From: CANDOC01 sp965261725
Lineage (GTDB): Bacteria; Pseudomonadota; Gammaproteobacteria; Pseudomonadales; Endozoicomonadaceae
Assembly: GCA_965261725.1 (NCBI GenBank)
Contig: CBDHDU010000013.1
Location: 1-64,000, forward strand
Reading direction: 5' to 3'
DNA length: 64,000 nt
Made by a program: the position numbers and the translations under genes. Shown here piece by piece: positions 55,464 to 64,000 of the stretch (its first letter is position 1; the number at the start of each line of letters is the position of its first letter). A model generated the notes under the pieces. The model worked only from the letters and a program-made list of their open reading frames with translations. It did no database searches and had not been told where the DNA came from.

Positions 55464-57077
55464 ATGACTGATCTAGCGCTAAACCCAACTTCTATTCAGA
55501 TCAATAAATCTTTTACTCCAAAGTGGCTGGAAGGTGTTGATCTGCCTGTATTCTTTATAAGCGGCGGTGCACTTCTGATTTTTGCAGTCTTTGCACTGTA
55601 TGATCTCCAGTCGGTCACCGTCTGGGTCAATAATGCCTTTTCACTGTCGACCCGTTATTTCGGGGCTTACTGGCAATTCCTGTTATTACTGACATTCATT
55701 ATTGCGCTGGTTCTGGCGGTCGGGCGAACAGGTTCTGTCGTGCTTGGTGGTCTCAAAACACCTGAGATTCCAACCTTTAAATGGTTATCGATTCTGATGT
55801 GTACTTTGCTTGCGGGAGGTGGCGTGTTCTGGGCTGCCGCAGAGCCAATGGCACACTTTGCTTCACCTCCTCCGGTGTTCAATAGCGCACCAGGCACTAC
55901 CAACGCAGCCTATAACGCACTGGCTCAAAGCTTTATGCACTGGGGTTTTCTGGCATGGGCGATACTGGGAAGCCTGACTGGCATCGTCTATATGTACCTT
56001 CACTATGAAAAAGGTCTGCCATTAAAGCCCCGCACACTACTTTATCCGGTATTTGGGGAAAAGATTATGAGCAGCTGGCTGGGAGCCGCTGTTGATGCTG
56101 TCTGCGTTATTGCTGTTGTGGCAGGAACGGTTGGTCCTATTGGCTTTCTCGGTCTGCAGGTGAGTTTTGGTCTGGATGCGTTGTTTGGTATTCCTGATAC
56201 GTTCATGACTCAGCTGGTAATTCTTGCTGTTCTTATCGCTATCTACACTTTTTCTGCGATTAGCGGAGTGAACAAGGGTATTCAGTTACTGAGCCGTGCG
56301 AACATTATTCTGTCAGGTTTGCTGATCACTTTTATCTTGGTTTTTGGACCGACAGGGTTCATTTTTGAAGGGTTCTTTAATGGCTTCGGCATCTATCTCG
56401 AGAATTTTTTCCAGATGGCAACCTTCAGGGAAGATGAGCAGTGGCTGAGCTGGTGGACGGTGTTCTTCTGGGGCTGGTTCCTGGGGTACGGACCGTTGAT
56501 GGCGATGTTTGTTGCGCGCATCTCCCGTGGTCGCACCATTCGCCAAATGGTATTGATGATTTCAATCGTTGCTCCGATTATCACCTGTTTCTGGTTCACC
56601 ATCATTGGCGGCAGTGGTCTGCAGTTTGAACTGATGAATCCGGGTGTTATTTCTGAACCCTTTGCCGGGATGAATATGCCTGCGGCATTGATTGCGATCA
56701 CTCAGCAGCTACCAATGGGTACGGTGATTTCGGTTCTCTTCCTGTTGTTGACGACTTTGTTTGTGGCAACCACAGGTGATTCCATGACGTACTCCGTTTC
56801 TATGGTAATGACAGGGAATGATCACCCTCAGTCATCAGTACGAATTTTCTGGGGAATCATCATGGGTGTAGTGGCAGCACTGTTGATTTCAGTAGGTGAC
56901 GGTGGCGTATCGGCACTGCAGTCGTTTATTGTTGTTACGGCTGTGCCTGTCTCTTTGGTATTGCTACCTTCGCTGTGGACTGCTCCGATGATTGCACGAA
57001 AGATGGCTCGGGAGCAGGGTTGTTATGCCAATAGCAGTTTTAAAATATTCAGAACGCCTGGCCCTGTTGCAGGCTGA
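55464..57077 (+). CDS. BCCT-family transporter (betaine/choline/carnitine/DMSP type)
   Basis: 537 aa from the ATG at 55464; a GTG at 55440 is a weaker alternative. Twelve hydrophobic segments. The family signature is seen as GGGVFWAAAEPMAHFASPP and FFWGWFLGYGPLMAMFVARISRGRTIRQMV; the usual aromatic box text (WTxFYWAWW) is altered, so the substrate may differ from betaine. Sodium- or proton-coupled uptake of a quaternary ammonium or sulfonium compound is expected. Confidence 0.88.
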   Translation: MTDLALNPTSIQINKSFTPKWLEGVDLPVFFISGGALLIFAVFALYDLQSVTVWVNNAFSLSTRYFGAYWQFLLLLTFIIALVLAVGRTGSVVLGGLKTPEIPTFKWLSILMCTLLAGGGVFWAAAEPMAHFASPPPVFNSAPGTTNAAYNALAQSFMHWGFLAWAILGSLTGIVYMYLHYEKGLPLKPRTLLYPVFGEKIMSSWLGAAVDAVCVIAVVAGTVGPIGFLGLQVSFGLDALFGIPDTFMTQLVILAVLIAIYTFSAISGVNKGIQLLSRANIILSGLLITFILVFGPTGFIFEGFFNGFGIYLENFFQMATFREDEQWLSWWTVFFWGWFLGYGPLMAMFVARISRGRTIRQMVLMISIVAPIITCFWFTIIGGSGLQFELMNPGVISEPFAGMNMPAALIAITQQLPMGTVISVLFLLLTTLFVATTGDSMTYSVSMVMTGNDHPQSSVRIFWGIIMGVVAALLISVGDGGVSALQSFIVVTAVPVSLVLLPSLWTAPMIARKMAREQGCYANSSFKIFRTPGPVAG

Positions 57078-57095
57078 CCAACACTGATTTGCTTT

Positions 57096-57142
57096 CACCA
57101 TTGTCTGCATTACATTGGGTTTAGTGTATGTGGACAATGGTG
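57096..57142 (+). terminator. hairpin after the BCCT gene
   Basis: Perfect 10-bp stem CACCATTGTC / GACAATGGTG with a long loop (27 bases), followed by GATTTGTTTT. Lies 19 bases after the stop. Confidence 0.45.
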
Positions 57143-57374
57143 GATTTGTTTTACTTGTAATGAATATCAGCTAACTTTATAGCGCTTTCGTATTTCACTC
57201 CTCTTCTATCGTTAAAGCATTTTCAGCACTCTCTGTGTATGTATCGAATCAGTTGGCTATGGATCAATATTCCCCGTCCTGATATATATACACCTGAGAG
57301 ATACAGCGTATTTCTTCCGGATTACAAGGCTTGTCGTTGTATAAGAACAGGTCATATAAAAACAGGAAGTGAAC

Positions 57375-58607
57375 ATGAGCATTACACTCCAACTCGGAAC
57401 ACCACTCCAGTTAACACCTGCAGTCACCATCAAAAACCGTTTTTTCAAGTCGGCCATGAGCGAGCAGCTGGGAGATGGTGATCATAATCCGAAGTCTTCG
57501 CTGATCCGCTTGTATCAGACTTGGGCAAACGGTGGTGTCGGACTGAGTGTTACCGGTAATGTGATGATTGACCGTCAGGCATTGGGTGAACCGAAAAATG
57601 TTGTGCTTGATGAACGCAGTAATCTGAATAAATTCCGGGAGTGGGCAAAACGCGGAACCCGTGATGGCACCCAGCTCTGGATGCAGCTTAATCATCCGGG
57701 TAAGCAAACCCCTGCCATGCTAACGAAAGAACCGGTTGCCCCGTCTGCTGTTCCATTGGGAAGAGGGCTGGAAAAAATATTCAATACTCCCCGTGCACTG
57801 ACTGAAGGTGAGATACAGGCCATAATCGAACGCTTTGCTGTAGCTGCGGGTTTGGCAAAAGAAGCCGGATTTACCGGGGTGCAAATTCATGGTGCTCATG
57901 GTTATCTGGTCAGTCAGTTCTTATCTCCACGCCATAATAAACGTACGGATCAGTGGGGTGGCTCTGCTGAAAACCGGATGCGCTTTGTACTCGAAGTGTA
58001 TAAGGCGGTTCGAAATAAAGTCGGCGCAGAATTTCCGATTGGCATCAAACTGAATTCTGCAGATTTTATGAACGGTGGTTTTTCAGAATCTGAATCCATT
58101 GACGTAGTAAAAGCATTGAGTGCTGTGGGCATCAATTTGATTGAAATATCAGGTGGTACCTACGAATCACCGAGCATGATGGGTGCTAATGTCCGGGAAA
58201 GTACCCGACGTCGTGAAGCTTATTTTCTGGAGTATGCTGAACAGGTACGTCAGCATGTGAAAACACCGTTGGTTGTGACAGGTGGCTTTCGTTCTGCTAC
58301 TGCAATGACAGAAGCACTGCAATCCGGTGCGCTTGATATGATTGGTGTGGCTCGCCCAATGGCTTTACAGCCGGATTTGCCGTCACAGGCAATTTTCAAT
58401 CCGGAGTATCAGATTGATATGAAACGCCCGTCTACCGGAGTTAAGGCAGTCGATAAAATGGCGATGCTGGATATTACCTGGTACGAAGCCCAGCTTCAGC
58501 GGATTGGTACGTTACAGCGCCCGAAGCATGATCTTTCTGCATGGGTTGTTGTTATGGATATGTTTATGTCACTGGGACGTGGTGCTTTTAAAAAACGCCG
58601 TGCATAA
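57375..58607 (+). CDS. Old Yellow Enzyme-family FMN oxidoreductase
   Basis: 410 aa from the ATG at 57375 with AGGAAG just upstream (a GTG two codons earlier is possible). FMN-barrel text: IKNRFFKSAMSEQ at the start, LWMQLNHPGKQ, GVQIHGAHGYLVSQFLSPRHNKRTDQWGG with the catalytic His and Arg region, and PLVVTGGFRS. Single-domain member without the iron-sulfur and NADPH domains of dienoyl-CoA reductase. Reduces an unknown activated alkene or related substrate. 300 bases after the BCCT gene; a link is possible. Confidence 0.87.
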   Translation: MSITLQLGTPLQLTPAVTIKNRFFKSAMSEQLGDGDHNPKSSLIRLYQTWANGGVGLSVTGNVMIDRQALGEPKNVVLDERSNLNKFREWAKRGTRDGTQLWMQLNHPGKQTPAMLTKEPVAPSAVPLGRGLEKIFNTPRALTEGEIQAIIERFAVAAGLAKEAGFTGVQIHGAHGYLVSQFLSPRHNKRTDQWGGSAENRMRFVLEVYKAVRNKVGAEFPIGIKLNSADFMNGGFSESESIDVVKALSAVGINLIEISGGTYESPSMMGANVRESTRRREAYFLEYAEQVRQHVKTPLVVTGGFRSATAMTEALQSGALDMIGVARPMALQPDLPSQAIFNPEYQIDMKRPSTGVKAVDKMAMLDITWYEAQLQRIGTLQRPKHDLSAWVVVMDMFMSLGRGAFKKRRA

Positions 58608-58628
58608 TATTTCAAGCAGGCATCGGGT

Positions 58629-59570
58629 TTAACCTGGTGCCTTTATTTCAGCCACATGCTGCTGAATGATCGCACCGATGCATTCTCTCAGCCAGGCAAT
58701 TCTGGGATTCTGGCTGTCTCTTTTACGGATGACCATTTCTACATCAAAGTCGAGAATCGGCACCGGTGGCTGACTGATGGTCAGCTGATCATTAAACAGT
58801 GGCATCTTAGCCATCATCTCCGCCATTACGCAGAGTAGCTTTCGGCCTGACAGCACATGCCGTAATGTCAGAAACCGCGAAGAACCCAGTACAACCCGGC
58901 GCTCTTTTCCCATACCGGCGAGAATACGACCAACCGCTGTCGTTAACTTTCCTGTGGCTGTAACGACGGCATGGGGTGTATCCAGATAGGTTTTCAGGGA
59001 AATCGGCAGAGCAGTCTGCATGGCACTGTTATCGAACAGGCAGACATGACGTTCCCGATAAAGAGGTGTCCGTTCCAGTGCTTCGGGAAGTTCATAATAA
59101 ACCCCGATTGCCAGGTCAACATTGCCTTGTTCCAGACTTTGATAGCAGTTGCCGGAATCCACTGCCTGAAATATCAGCGGGCAGTCCGGTGCTTCCTGAC
59201 TGAATACATCATAAATCAGTGGTCCGAATACCAGTTCAGCATAATCACTCAGGCCGATAATCAGCCGTTCTTTACTGGTCGGGGGGTTAAAGGTGTCAGC
59301 CTGCAGAATTTCATGTTCAATCATATTCAGCACATGCTGAACTTTCGGTGCCAGAAACTCTGCATGCCGGGTGGGCACCATACTGTGCCCCTGACGTTCA
59401 AATAGCGGGTCGTTCAGTAACGTGCGCAACTGGTTCAGGTTATAACTCATGGCAGACTGGCTGATATGAAGTTGTTCTGCTGCGCGGGTGACACTGCGTT
59501 GTTTTATGAGAGCACTGAACGTCAACAACAGGTTAAGGTTGATTCCCCGCCAGTTAATTTCGTTACGCAT
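58629..59570 (-). CDS. LysR-family transcriptional regulator
   Basis: 313 aa. The winged helix-turn-helix reads LNLLLTFSALIKQRSVTRAAEQLHISQSAMSYNLNQLRTLLNDPLF, close to the NodD/SyrM-like branch. The effector domain follows. It is divergent from the MurE-like gene, and inverted repeats typical of LysR sites lie between them, so it probably controls that gene and itself. The 3' end converges on the OYE gene. Confidence 0.9.
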   Translation of the reverse strand: MRNEINWRGINLNLLLTFSALIKQRSVTRAAEQLHISQSAMSYNLNQLRTLLNDPLFERQGHSMVPTRHAEFLAPKVQHVLNMIEHEILQADTFNPPTSKERLIIGLSDYAELVFGPLIYDVFSQEAPDCPLIFQAVDSGNCYQSLEQGNVDLAIGVYYELPEALERTPLYRERHVCLFDNSAMQTALPISLKTYLDTPHAVVTATGKLTTAVGRILAGMGKERRVVLGSSRFLTLRHVLSGRKLLCVMAEMMAKMPLFNDQLTISQPPVPILDFDVEMVIRKRDSQNPRIAWLRECIGAIIQQHVAEIKAPG

Positions 59571-59608
59571 TGTCTTCTGTCAGCCTGATCATCGTTACTG
59601 CTTTATGT

Positions 59609-59654
59609 ATCAGTTTAATTGATAGTTTTAAGTAATATAATCAATTTAACTGAT
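59609..59654. promoter_or_regulatory. paired LysR-type operator sites
   Basis: ATCAGTTTAATTGAT (59609-59623) and ATCAATTTAACTGAT (59640-59654) are near inverse copies; each contains the ATCA-N7-TGAT palindrome. They lie between the divergent LysR and MurE-like genes. Confidence 0.65.
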
Positions 59655-59721
59655 AGTATCGCTCACCATACAATATCCCGGTACCTCATGTTTATGCCTC
59701 TGTTAAGGTTCCGGGCTGGTA

Positions 59722-61179
59722 ATGCTCTCACAAATATCTACACCGCTGAATGCTCTGCGCAAACTGCCGCTGACGCGCTTTGAAACTGATAGCCGTAAAG
59801 TAAAACCGGGCAATATTTTTGTCTGCAAGGCGGGCGCGCATGTGGACAGCCATGAGTTTGTCGCTGAAGCGCGCAACCGTGGTGCTATTGGTCTGATTGC
59901 TACTCGCAAAATCGAGGCAGGGATTCCCTGCTTTGTGATGCCTGCACATGCCATGAGCGTCAGCCTGATCAGTCAGTATTACGATTATCCCCAGCATAAA
60001 TTATTCAATATCGGTGTGACCGGCACTAATGGCAAAACGACGGTTGCTTATGGTTTGCAACGGCTGCTGAATCAGCACTCACGGTCTGCTTATACCGGCA
60101 CACTGGGGTGTGAATTCGACGGCTATCAGGGCGATCTGGTAAATACTACGCCGGATGCCATTACCTTGCTGAATCTGATGCACCGGATGGTGCAGAGCAA
60201 TGTTGATCACCATGTCATGGAAGTCAGCAGTCATGCGCTGGATCAGGATCGGGTCAGCCTGATCAATTATGACATTGCCGTCTTTACCAATCTGGGCGAA
60301 GACCACCTGGATTACCATGGCAGCCGCGACGATTACCTTCAGACCAAATTGAGATTGGTGGATCGCTTACGCCCCGGTGGTATCGCCATTATCAACCTTG
60401 ATGACCCCATGGCGGCGGCCATTGCAGACCGTTGCCGCGACCGGGCCAGCATGATCACGTTTTCCATGAAAAACCCGCATGCTGACTTGTATGCCGCCAA
60501 TACCAAAACGTCCTGCCAGGGTAGTTCATTCGATATGCACTATCTGGGCAAGGTATTTCCTGCCAGTACATCGCTGCCGTTTCAGTTCAATGTTGAGAAC
60601 TATCTGGCAATGATTGCGGTGCTGATTGCCATGGGTGCACCACCAAGACAAGCCGCCAGTCAGGTTCAACAAACTCCCGCAGTGCCTGGCCGCTGTGAAG
60701 TTATCAATCTAAAAAATGGCACCACAGTTATCGTCGATTACGCCCATAACTGTGATGCCCTTGAAAGCCTGGTCAGTCATGTCCGCGATCATACGGTAGG
60801 CAGAGTGCATACCGTGATTGGTGTAACCGGTGACCGCCTGCGGGGTGCTGAAGCGATTGGTGAGAGCTGTAGTCGTTTATCTGATCACAGCTATTTCACC
60901 ACAGACAACCCACTGGGTGTGGAACCCCGACTTATTTTTGAAGCCATGTCCCGACAGGCTGACAGCAGTCGTTTAACCATTGCCACCAATCGTGAGCAGG
61001 TCATTGAAACGGCTATTGCCAGACTCTGCTCTAACCAAGCGAGTCATGATGTGCTGCTGGTCTGTGGTAAAGGGCCGGAAACCTGGCAATACACCCATGC
61101 GGATAAATCGGTATCAGAGCCTTATATCGGAGACAAGGCCGCTGTGAGCAGAGCCGTGCAGAAATACGGACTTGCCTGA
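59722..61179 (+). CDS. MurE-like Mur ligase outside the cell-wall cluster
   Basis: 485 aa with the three Mur ligase domains. ATP site GVTGTNGKTTVAYGL near residue 98, UDP-muramoyl-type text EVSSHALDQDRV and NLGEDHLDYHGSRDDYLQTK, VDYAHNCDALE, and the C-terminal domain with TTDNPLGVEPRLIF. The diaminopimelate-recognition motif of MurE is DNPR; here Arg is replaced by Leu. A lone gene next to a LysR regulator, so it may be a paralogue with another amino acid substrate. If it is the only murE in the genome this reading would change. Confidence 0.85.
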   Translation: MLSQISTPLNALRKLPLTRFETDSRKVKPGNIFVCKAGAHVDSHEFVAEARNRGAIGLIATRKIEAGIPCFVMPAHAMSVSLISQYYDYPQHKLFNIGVTGTNGKTTVAYGLQRLLNQHSRSAYTGTLGCEFDGYQGDLVNTTPDAITLLNLMHRMVQSNVDHHVMEVSSHALDQDRVSLINYDIAVFTNLGEDHLDYHGSRDDYLQTKLRLVDRLRPGGIAIINLDDPMAAAIADRCRDRASMITFSMKNPHADLYAANTKTSCQGSSFDMHYLGKVFPASTSLPFQFNVENYLAMIAVLIAMGAPPRQAASQVQQTPAVPGRCEVINLKNGTTVIVDYAHNCDALESLVSHVRDHTVGRVHTVIGVTGDRLRGAEAIGESCSRLSDHSYFTTDNPLGVEPRLIFEAMSRQADSSRLTIATNREQVIETAIARLCSNQASHDVLLVCGKGPETWQYTHADKSVSEPYIGDKAAVSRAVQKYGLA

Positions 61180-61226
61180 TTAATAGAGAATTGTGAATTG
61201 AATCATGAATAAAAGAAAAGGGCTGC

Positions 61227-61910
61227 GTGCCGCGATTGTCAGCCACCCTGTTGTTATTTGTTGCCGTCCCCGCCGCGCAGATTCCGGAAAGAGAGAAGGG
61301 AATTCTGTATAACCTTCGATACGGGCTGAGTGGCTATCTGAAAACTCCGGAGTTGCGTGCACTGCTGGCTGCTTATCTGGCAGTAGCCAGTGGCAGCGCC
61401 ATGATTATTGTGAATACGGTTGTCTATGTGCGTAATGTACTGGGCGCGGGAGAACAGCAGGCGGCATTAGCATTGTCAGCGGCCGGTTTTGGTTCAATGT
61501 TGGTGGCATTGTTAATGCCTTCATGGCTGAAGACCCATTCAGCGAAACAGGTATTATTGCAGGGGGCGGCTTTGATTGCTGGCTGCCTGTTACTGGGAAG
61601 TCTGTTGCCGGGCTGGAATGCATTTCTTTTACTCTGGGCGCTGCTGGGTATGGGGCTTTCCATGGTGCAGACACCAGCCGCTGCACTGGTAAAAAATGCC
61701 TGTCATGAGAGTGATGCACCGGCATACTTTTCGGCACATTTCTCGTTATCCCATTTGTGCTGGTTTTTTACTTACCTGTTGGCTGGGTGGAGTAGTGCAC
61801 TGTTTGGCTTGGGTAAGACTTTTATACTAATGTCCGCGATCAGCAGTATCGGTTTTCTACTGGCACTGAAGATTTATCCAAAGGTGCAGGCATCAATAAA
61901 ACCTGCATGA
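61227..61910 (+). pseudogene. MFS transporter, N-terminal half missing
   Basis: The 227-aa frame opens mid-protein: LLLFVAVPAAQIPEREKG is the usual loop between the two halves of an MFS exporter, followed by six hydrophobic helices and a normal ending. The six N-terminal helices are absent and about 47 bases separate it from the Mur ligase stop. A deletion probably joined the two. Might still be translated, but transport is unlikely. Confidence 0.75.
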
Positions 61911-62146
61911 TCCGCTACAACTGACCTACCATTAATAAAGATGTCCTGACGTTGCATTACACCAATCATAAAAATAACAGTGAGTGATTATGTACGATAG
62001 CTTATTAATAGCAGAACAGGACGGCTTCTCCTGCTTTCCTTGGCGCACTAACTGTCGTACTCTGGAAGCCTTAATGTAATCTACCACCGGCGCGGCTGTT
62101 TATTTTTATTCAGGCGCTGCCGGGCTGTGCTGATCAGGAGAACAAC

Positions 62147-63361
62147 TTGGGCGCTGTTGAACCCGAATCGAGAGTATTGTCTGGTATGCGGCCGACCGGA
62201 CGTTTGCATCTCGGCCATTATCACGGAGTACTGAAAAACTGGATTCGGCTCCAGCACGAGTATGAGTGCTTTTTCTTTGTCGCTGACTGGCATGCCCTGA
62301 CCACCCACTACGATGACCCGCTGGTGATCGAGGAAAATGTCTGGGATATGGTCATCGAGTGGCTGGCTGCCGGGGTAAATCCCGGTGCAGCAACCCTATT
62401 TGTGCAGTCTCGGGTGCCAGAGCATGCGGAGTTGCATCTGCTGCTGTCGATGATGACACCGTTGTCATGGCTGGAAAGGGTACCGACCTATAAAGATCAG
62501 CAGGAAAAGTTGAAAGAGAAAGATCTTTCAACCTATGGCTTTCTGGGCTATCCACTGCTGCAGAGTGCAGATATCCTGATGTACCGCGCCGGGCAGGTAC
62601 CGGTAGGCGCCGATCAGGAAGCCCATGTAGAAATTACCCGGGAGATTGCCCGGCGCTTTAACCATATCTATGGTCGCGAACCCGGCTTTGAGCTGAACGC
62701 GGAAGCTGCCGTCGATAAAATGGGTAAGAAAACCGGAGCACTGTATCGCAAGCTTCGTCGTGCCTATGTCGAACAGGGTGATGATGAAGCACTGGAGCGG
62801 GCGCAGGCACTGCTGAAAGAACAGCAGAATATTACCCTGGGTGATCAGGAACGCCTGTTGGGTTATCTTGAAGGCACCGGCAAGGTGATTCTGCCAGAGC
62901 CTCAGGCATTGCTGACGCCACAGGCAAAGCTGCCGGGGCTGGACGGACAGAAAATGTCCAAGACCTATGGCAATACGATTGAACTGCGCGATGAGCCGGA
63001 TGTGATCGCTACCAAAATCCGCCGGATGCCGACCGATCCGGCTCGCATTCGCCGTAATGATCCGGGTAATCCGGAGAACTGCCCGGTCTGGCAGCTGCAT
63101 CAGGTGTATTCCGATGAGCAGCGCTGCGAATGGGTAAAAGAAGGCTGCAGTACGGCAGGCATCGGTTGTGTTGACTGTAAGCAGCCGGTGATTGAAGCTG
63201 TGGTGGAAGAACTGGCACCACTGCGGATCAAGGCCAAGGAACTGGAAGATACGCCTGATGTCGTACGTAATATCATGGCCGAAGGTACCGAAAAAGCCCG
63301 GGATGAAGCCCGCGATACGTTGAAAGAAGTACGCGAGGCTATGGGTCTGGACTACCGCTGA
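62147..63361 (+). CDS. trpS: tryptophanyl-tRNA synthetase
   Basis: 404 aa, the longer type seen in Pseudomonas and relatives. Start TTG at 62147 with AGGAG seven bases upstream. Class I motifs: HLGH at 21-24 (GRLHLGHYHG) and KMSKT near 269 (DGQKMSKTYGN). An insert near 265-330 contains Cys residues (CPVWQLHQVYSDEQRCEW...CVDCKQPV). Charges tRNA-Trp. scpA follows ten bases later. Confidence 0.96.
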   Translation: MGAVEPESRVLSGMRPTGRLHLGHYHGVLKNWIRLQHEYECFFFVADWHALTTHYDDPLVIEENVWDMVIEWLAAGVNPGAATLFVQSRVPEHAELHLLLSMMTPLSWLERVPTYKDQQEKLKEKDLSTYGFLGYPLLQSADILMYRAGQVPVGADQEAHVEITREIARRFNHIYGREPGFELNAEAAVDKMGKKTGALYRKLRRAYVEQGDDEALERAQALLKEQQNITLGDQERLLGYLEGTGKVILPEPQALLTPQAKLPGLDGQKMSKTYGNTIELRDEPDVIATKIRRMPTDPARIRRNDPGNPENCPVWQLHQVYSDEQRCEWVKEGCSTAGIGCVDCKQPVIEAVVEELAPLRIKAKELEDTPDVVRNIMAEGTEKARDEARDTLKEVREAMGLDYR

Positions 63362-63370
63362 GGGTTGGGC

Positions 63371-64000
63371 ATGGAAGCTGAAACCGCTGAAGTGGAAGAT
63401 AAGGCAGACGTGGAAAATCATCCGGAAAACGCCCCTGATGCCGGAGAGCATCACTACCGCCTGCAACTGCTGCGAGAGCAGGGTGAAGAGGCGCTGGCCG
63501 TGGTGCAGGGTGAAGCTGTTAGTGAGCTGCCGCAGGATCTTTATATTCCGCCCGATGCGCTGGAAATCTTTCTGGATGCCTTTGAAGGGCCGCTGGATTT
63601 ACTGCTTTACCTGATCAAGCGTAACAACATGGATATTCTGGATATCCATGTGGCGGAAATTACCCGGCAGTATATGGGCTATATCGAACTGATGCAGTCC
63701 AACCAGTTTGAACTGGCGGCGGAATACCTGCTGATGGCAGCAACACTGGCGGAAATTAAATCCCGCATGCTGTTGCCGCGCCCGGAAGGAGTTGAGGATG
63801 AAGAGGAAGATCCTCGTGCCGAACTGATCCGGCGCCTGCAGGAATACGAACAGTTCAAACAGGCTGCAGAAGATATTGATGCCCTGCCACGGATGGGACG
63901 GGATATTCATCTGGCGACCAGTCATCCGCCGGAGTTTGAAACCCGTACGGTTTACCCTGATGTCGATATGATGGAAATGTTGCGGGCATTATCCGATGTG
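63371..64000 (+). CDS. scpA: segregation and condensation protein ScpA, 3' end outside window
   Basis: ATG at 63371; the frame is open to the right edge (210 codons). After an acidic N-terminal extension, the family core begins LEIFLDAFEGPLDLLLYLI and continues with RQYMGYIELMQ, LAAEYLLMAATLAEIKSRMLLPRP and ELIRRLQEYEQFKQAAEDID. ScpA is the kleisin that joins Smc and ScpB in chromosome compaction. scpB should follow outside the window. Confidence 0.95.
   Translation, partial: MEAETAEVEDKADVENHPENAPDAGEHHYRLQLLREQGEEALAVVQGEAVSELPQDLYIPPDALEIFLDAFEGPLDLLLYLIKRNNMDILDIHVAEITRQYMGYIELMQSNQFELAAEYLLMAATLAEIKSRMLLPRPEGVEDEEEDPRAELIRRLQEYEQFKQAAEDIDALPRMGRDIHLATSHPPEFETRTVYPDVDMMEMLRALSDV

Noticed and set aside
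61986..62078. Short frame upstream of trpS as a leader peptide
   Set aside because: Only one Trp codon, no terminator or antiterminator pair seen.
1..64000. tRNA, rRNA or phage integration sites
   Set aside because: None could be recognised by eye; a tRNA scan would be decisive.

Overview
The window looks like a chromosomal segment of a marine, host-associated gammaproteobacterium of the Oceanospirillales, most like Endozoicomonas. This is an inference from gene content. The housekeeping genes are gammaproteobacterial (yciI, yciB, rnm, yciO, acs, trpS, scpA, ygiM). They are mixed with exported eukaryote-like proteins and with an unusually dense load of insertion sequences (IS). No rRNA, tRNA or CRISPR array was seen.

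Layout. 1-4.1 kb: an MFS transporter cut by the window edge, a GcvA-type LysR regulator and an ABC exporter. 4.1-6.0 kb: a uridine-kinase-family gene split by a 175-bp MITE, then an AraC regulator. 6.2-12.5 kb: a minus-strand operon that appears to encode the whole non-phosphorylating L-fucose pathway plus its sugar porter. 12.6-19.0 kb: membrane protein, an IS4-family element inserted in a probable small transcript, a K+-channel-like protein, an LRAT-like protein, a VOC protein, alaE and an exported zinc-ribbon protein. 19.1-24.9 kb: ISL3 broken by IS630, next to an atoE pseudogene carrying a MITE, frameshifts, a tandem duplication and a second IS. 24.9-30.1 kb: an ordinary block (O-methyltransferase, Rdx protein, methyltransferase, ygiM, yciI, yciB, rnm, TonB-like). 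30.3-39 kb: an exported pepsin-like protease, then an island in which an IS256 remnant holds an IS3 copy, which holds an IS91-bearing insert with a C2H2 zinc-finger gene, itself split by another IS3. 39.1-45.8 kb: MFS transporter, a palindromic MITE, a copper-type TonB receptor, yciO and acs. 45.9-55.2 kb: an exported pseudokinase gene split by a six-element nest of IS. 55.4-64 kb: BCCT transporter, OYE-family oxidoreductase, LysR, a divergent MurE-like ligase, a truncated MFS gene, trpS and scpA (cut by the window edge).

The main result is that the IS nests can be undone on paper. Terminal inverted repeats and target-site duplications can be read for nearly every element, and removing them restores the interrupted frames (uridine kinase, atoE, pseudokinase, IS256 transposase). 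The order of insertion is therefore visible. The genes of interest inside the nests are eukaryote-like: a signal-peptide pseudokinase with degraded HRD and DFG motifs, and a small C2H2 zinc-finger protein with a basic C-terminal patch that appears to have travelled with an IS91-family element.

rnm, yciO and trpS-scpA are commonly close together in related gammaproteobacteria. Here they are 14 and 18 kb apart, so the two accessory islands seem to have expanded inside what was once one locus.
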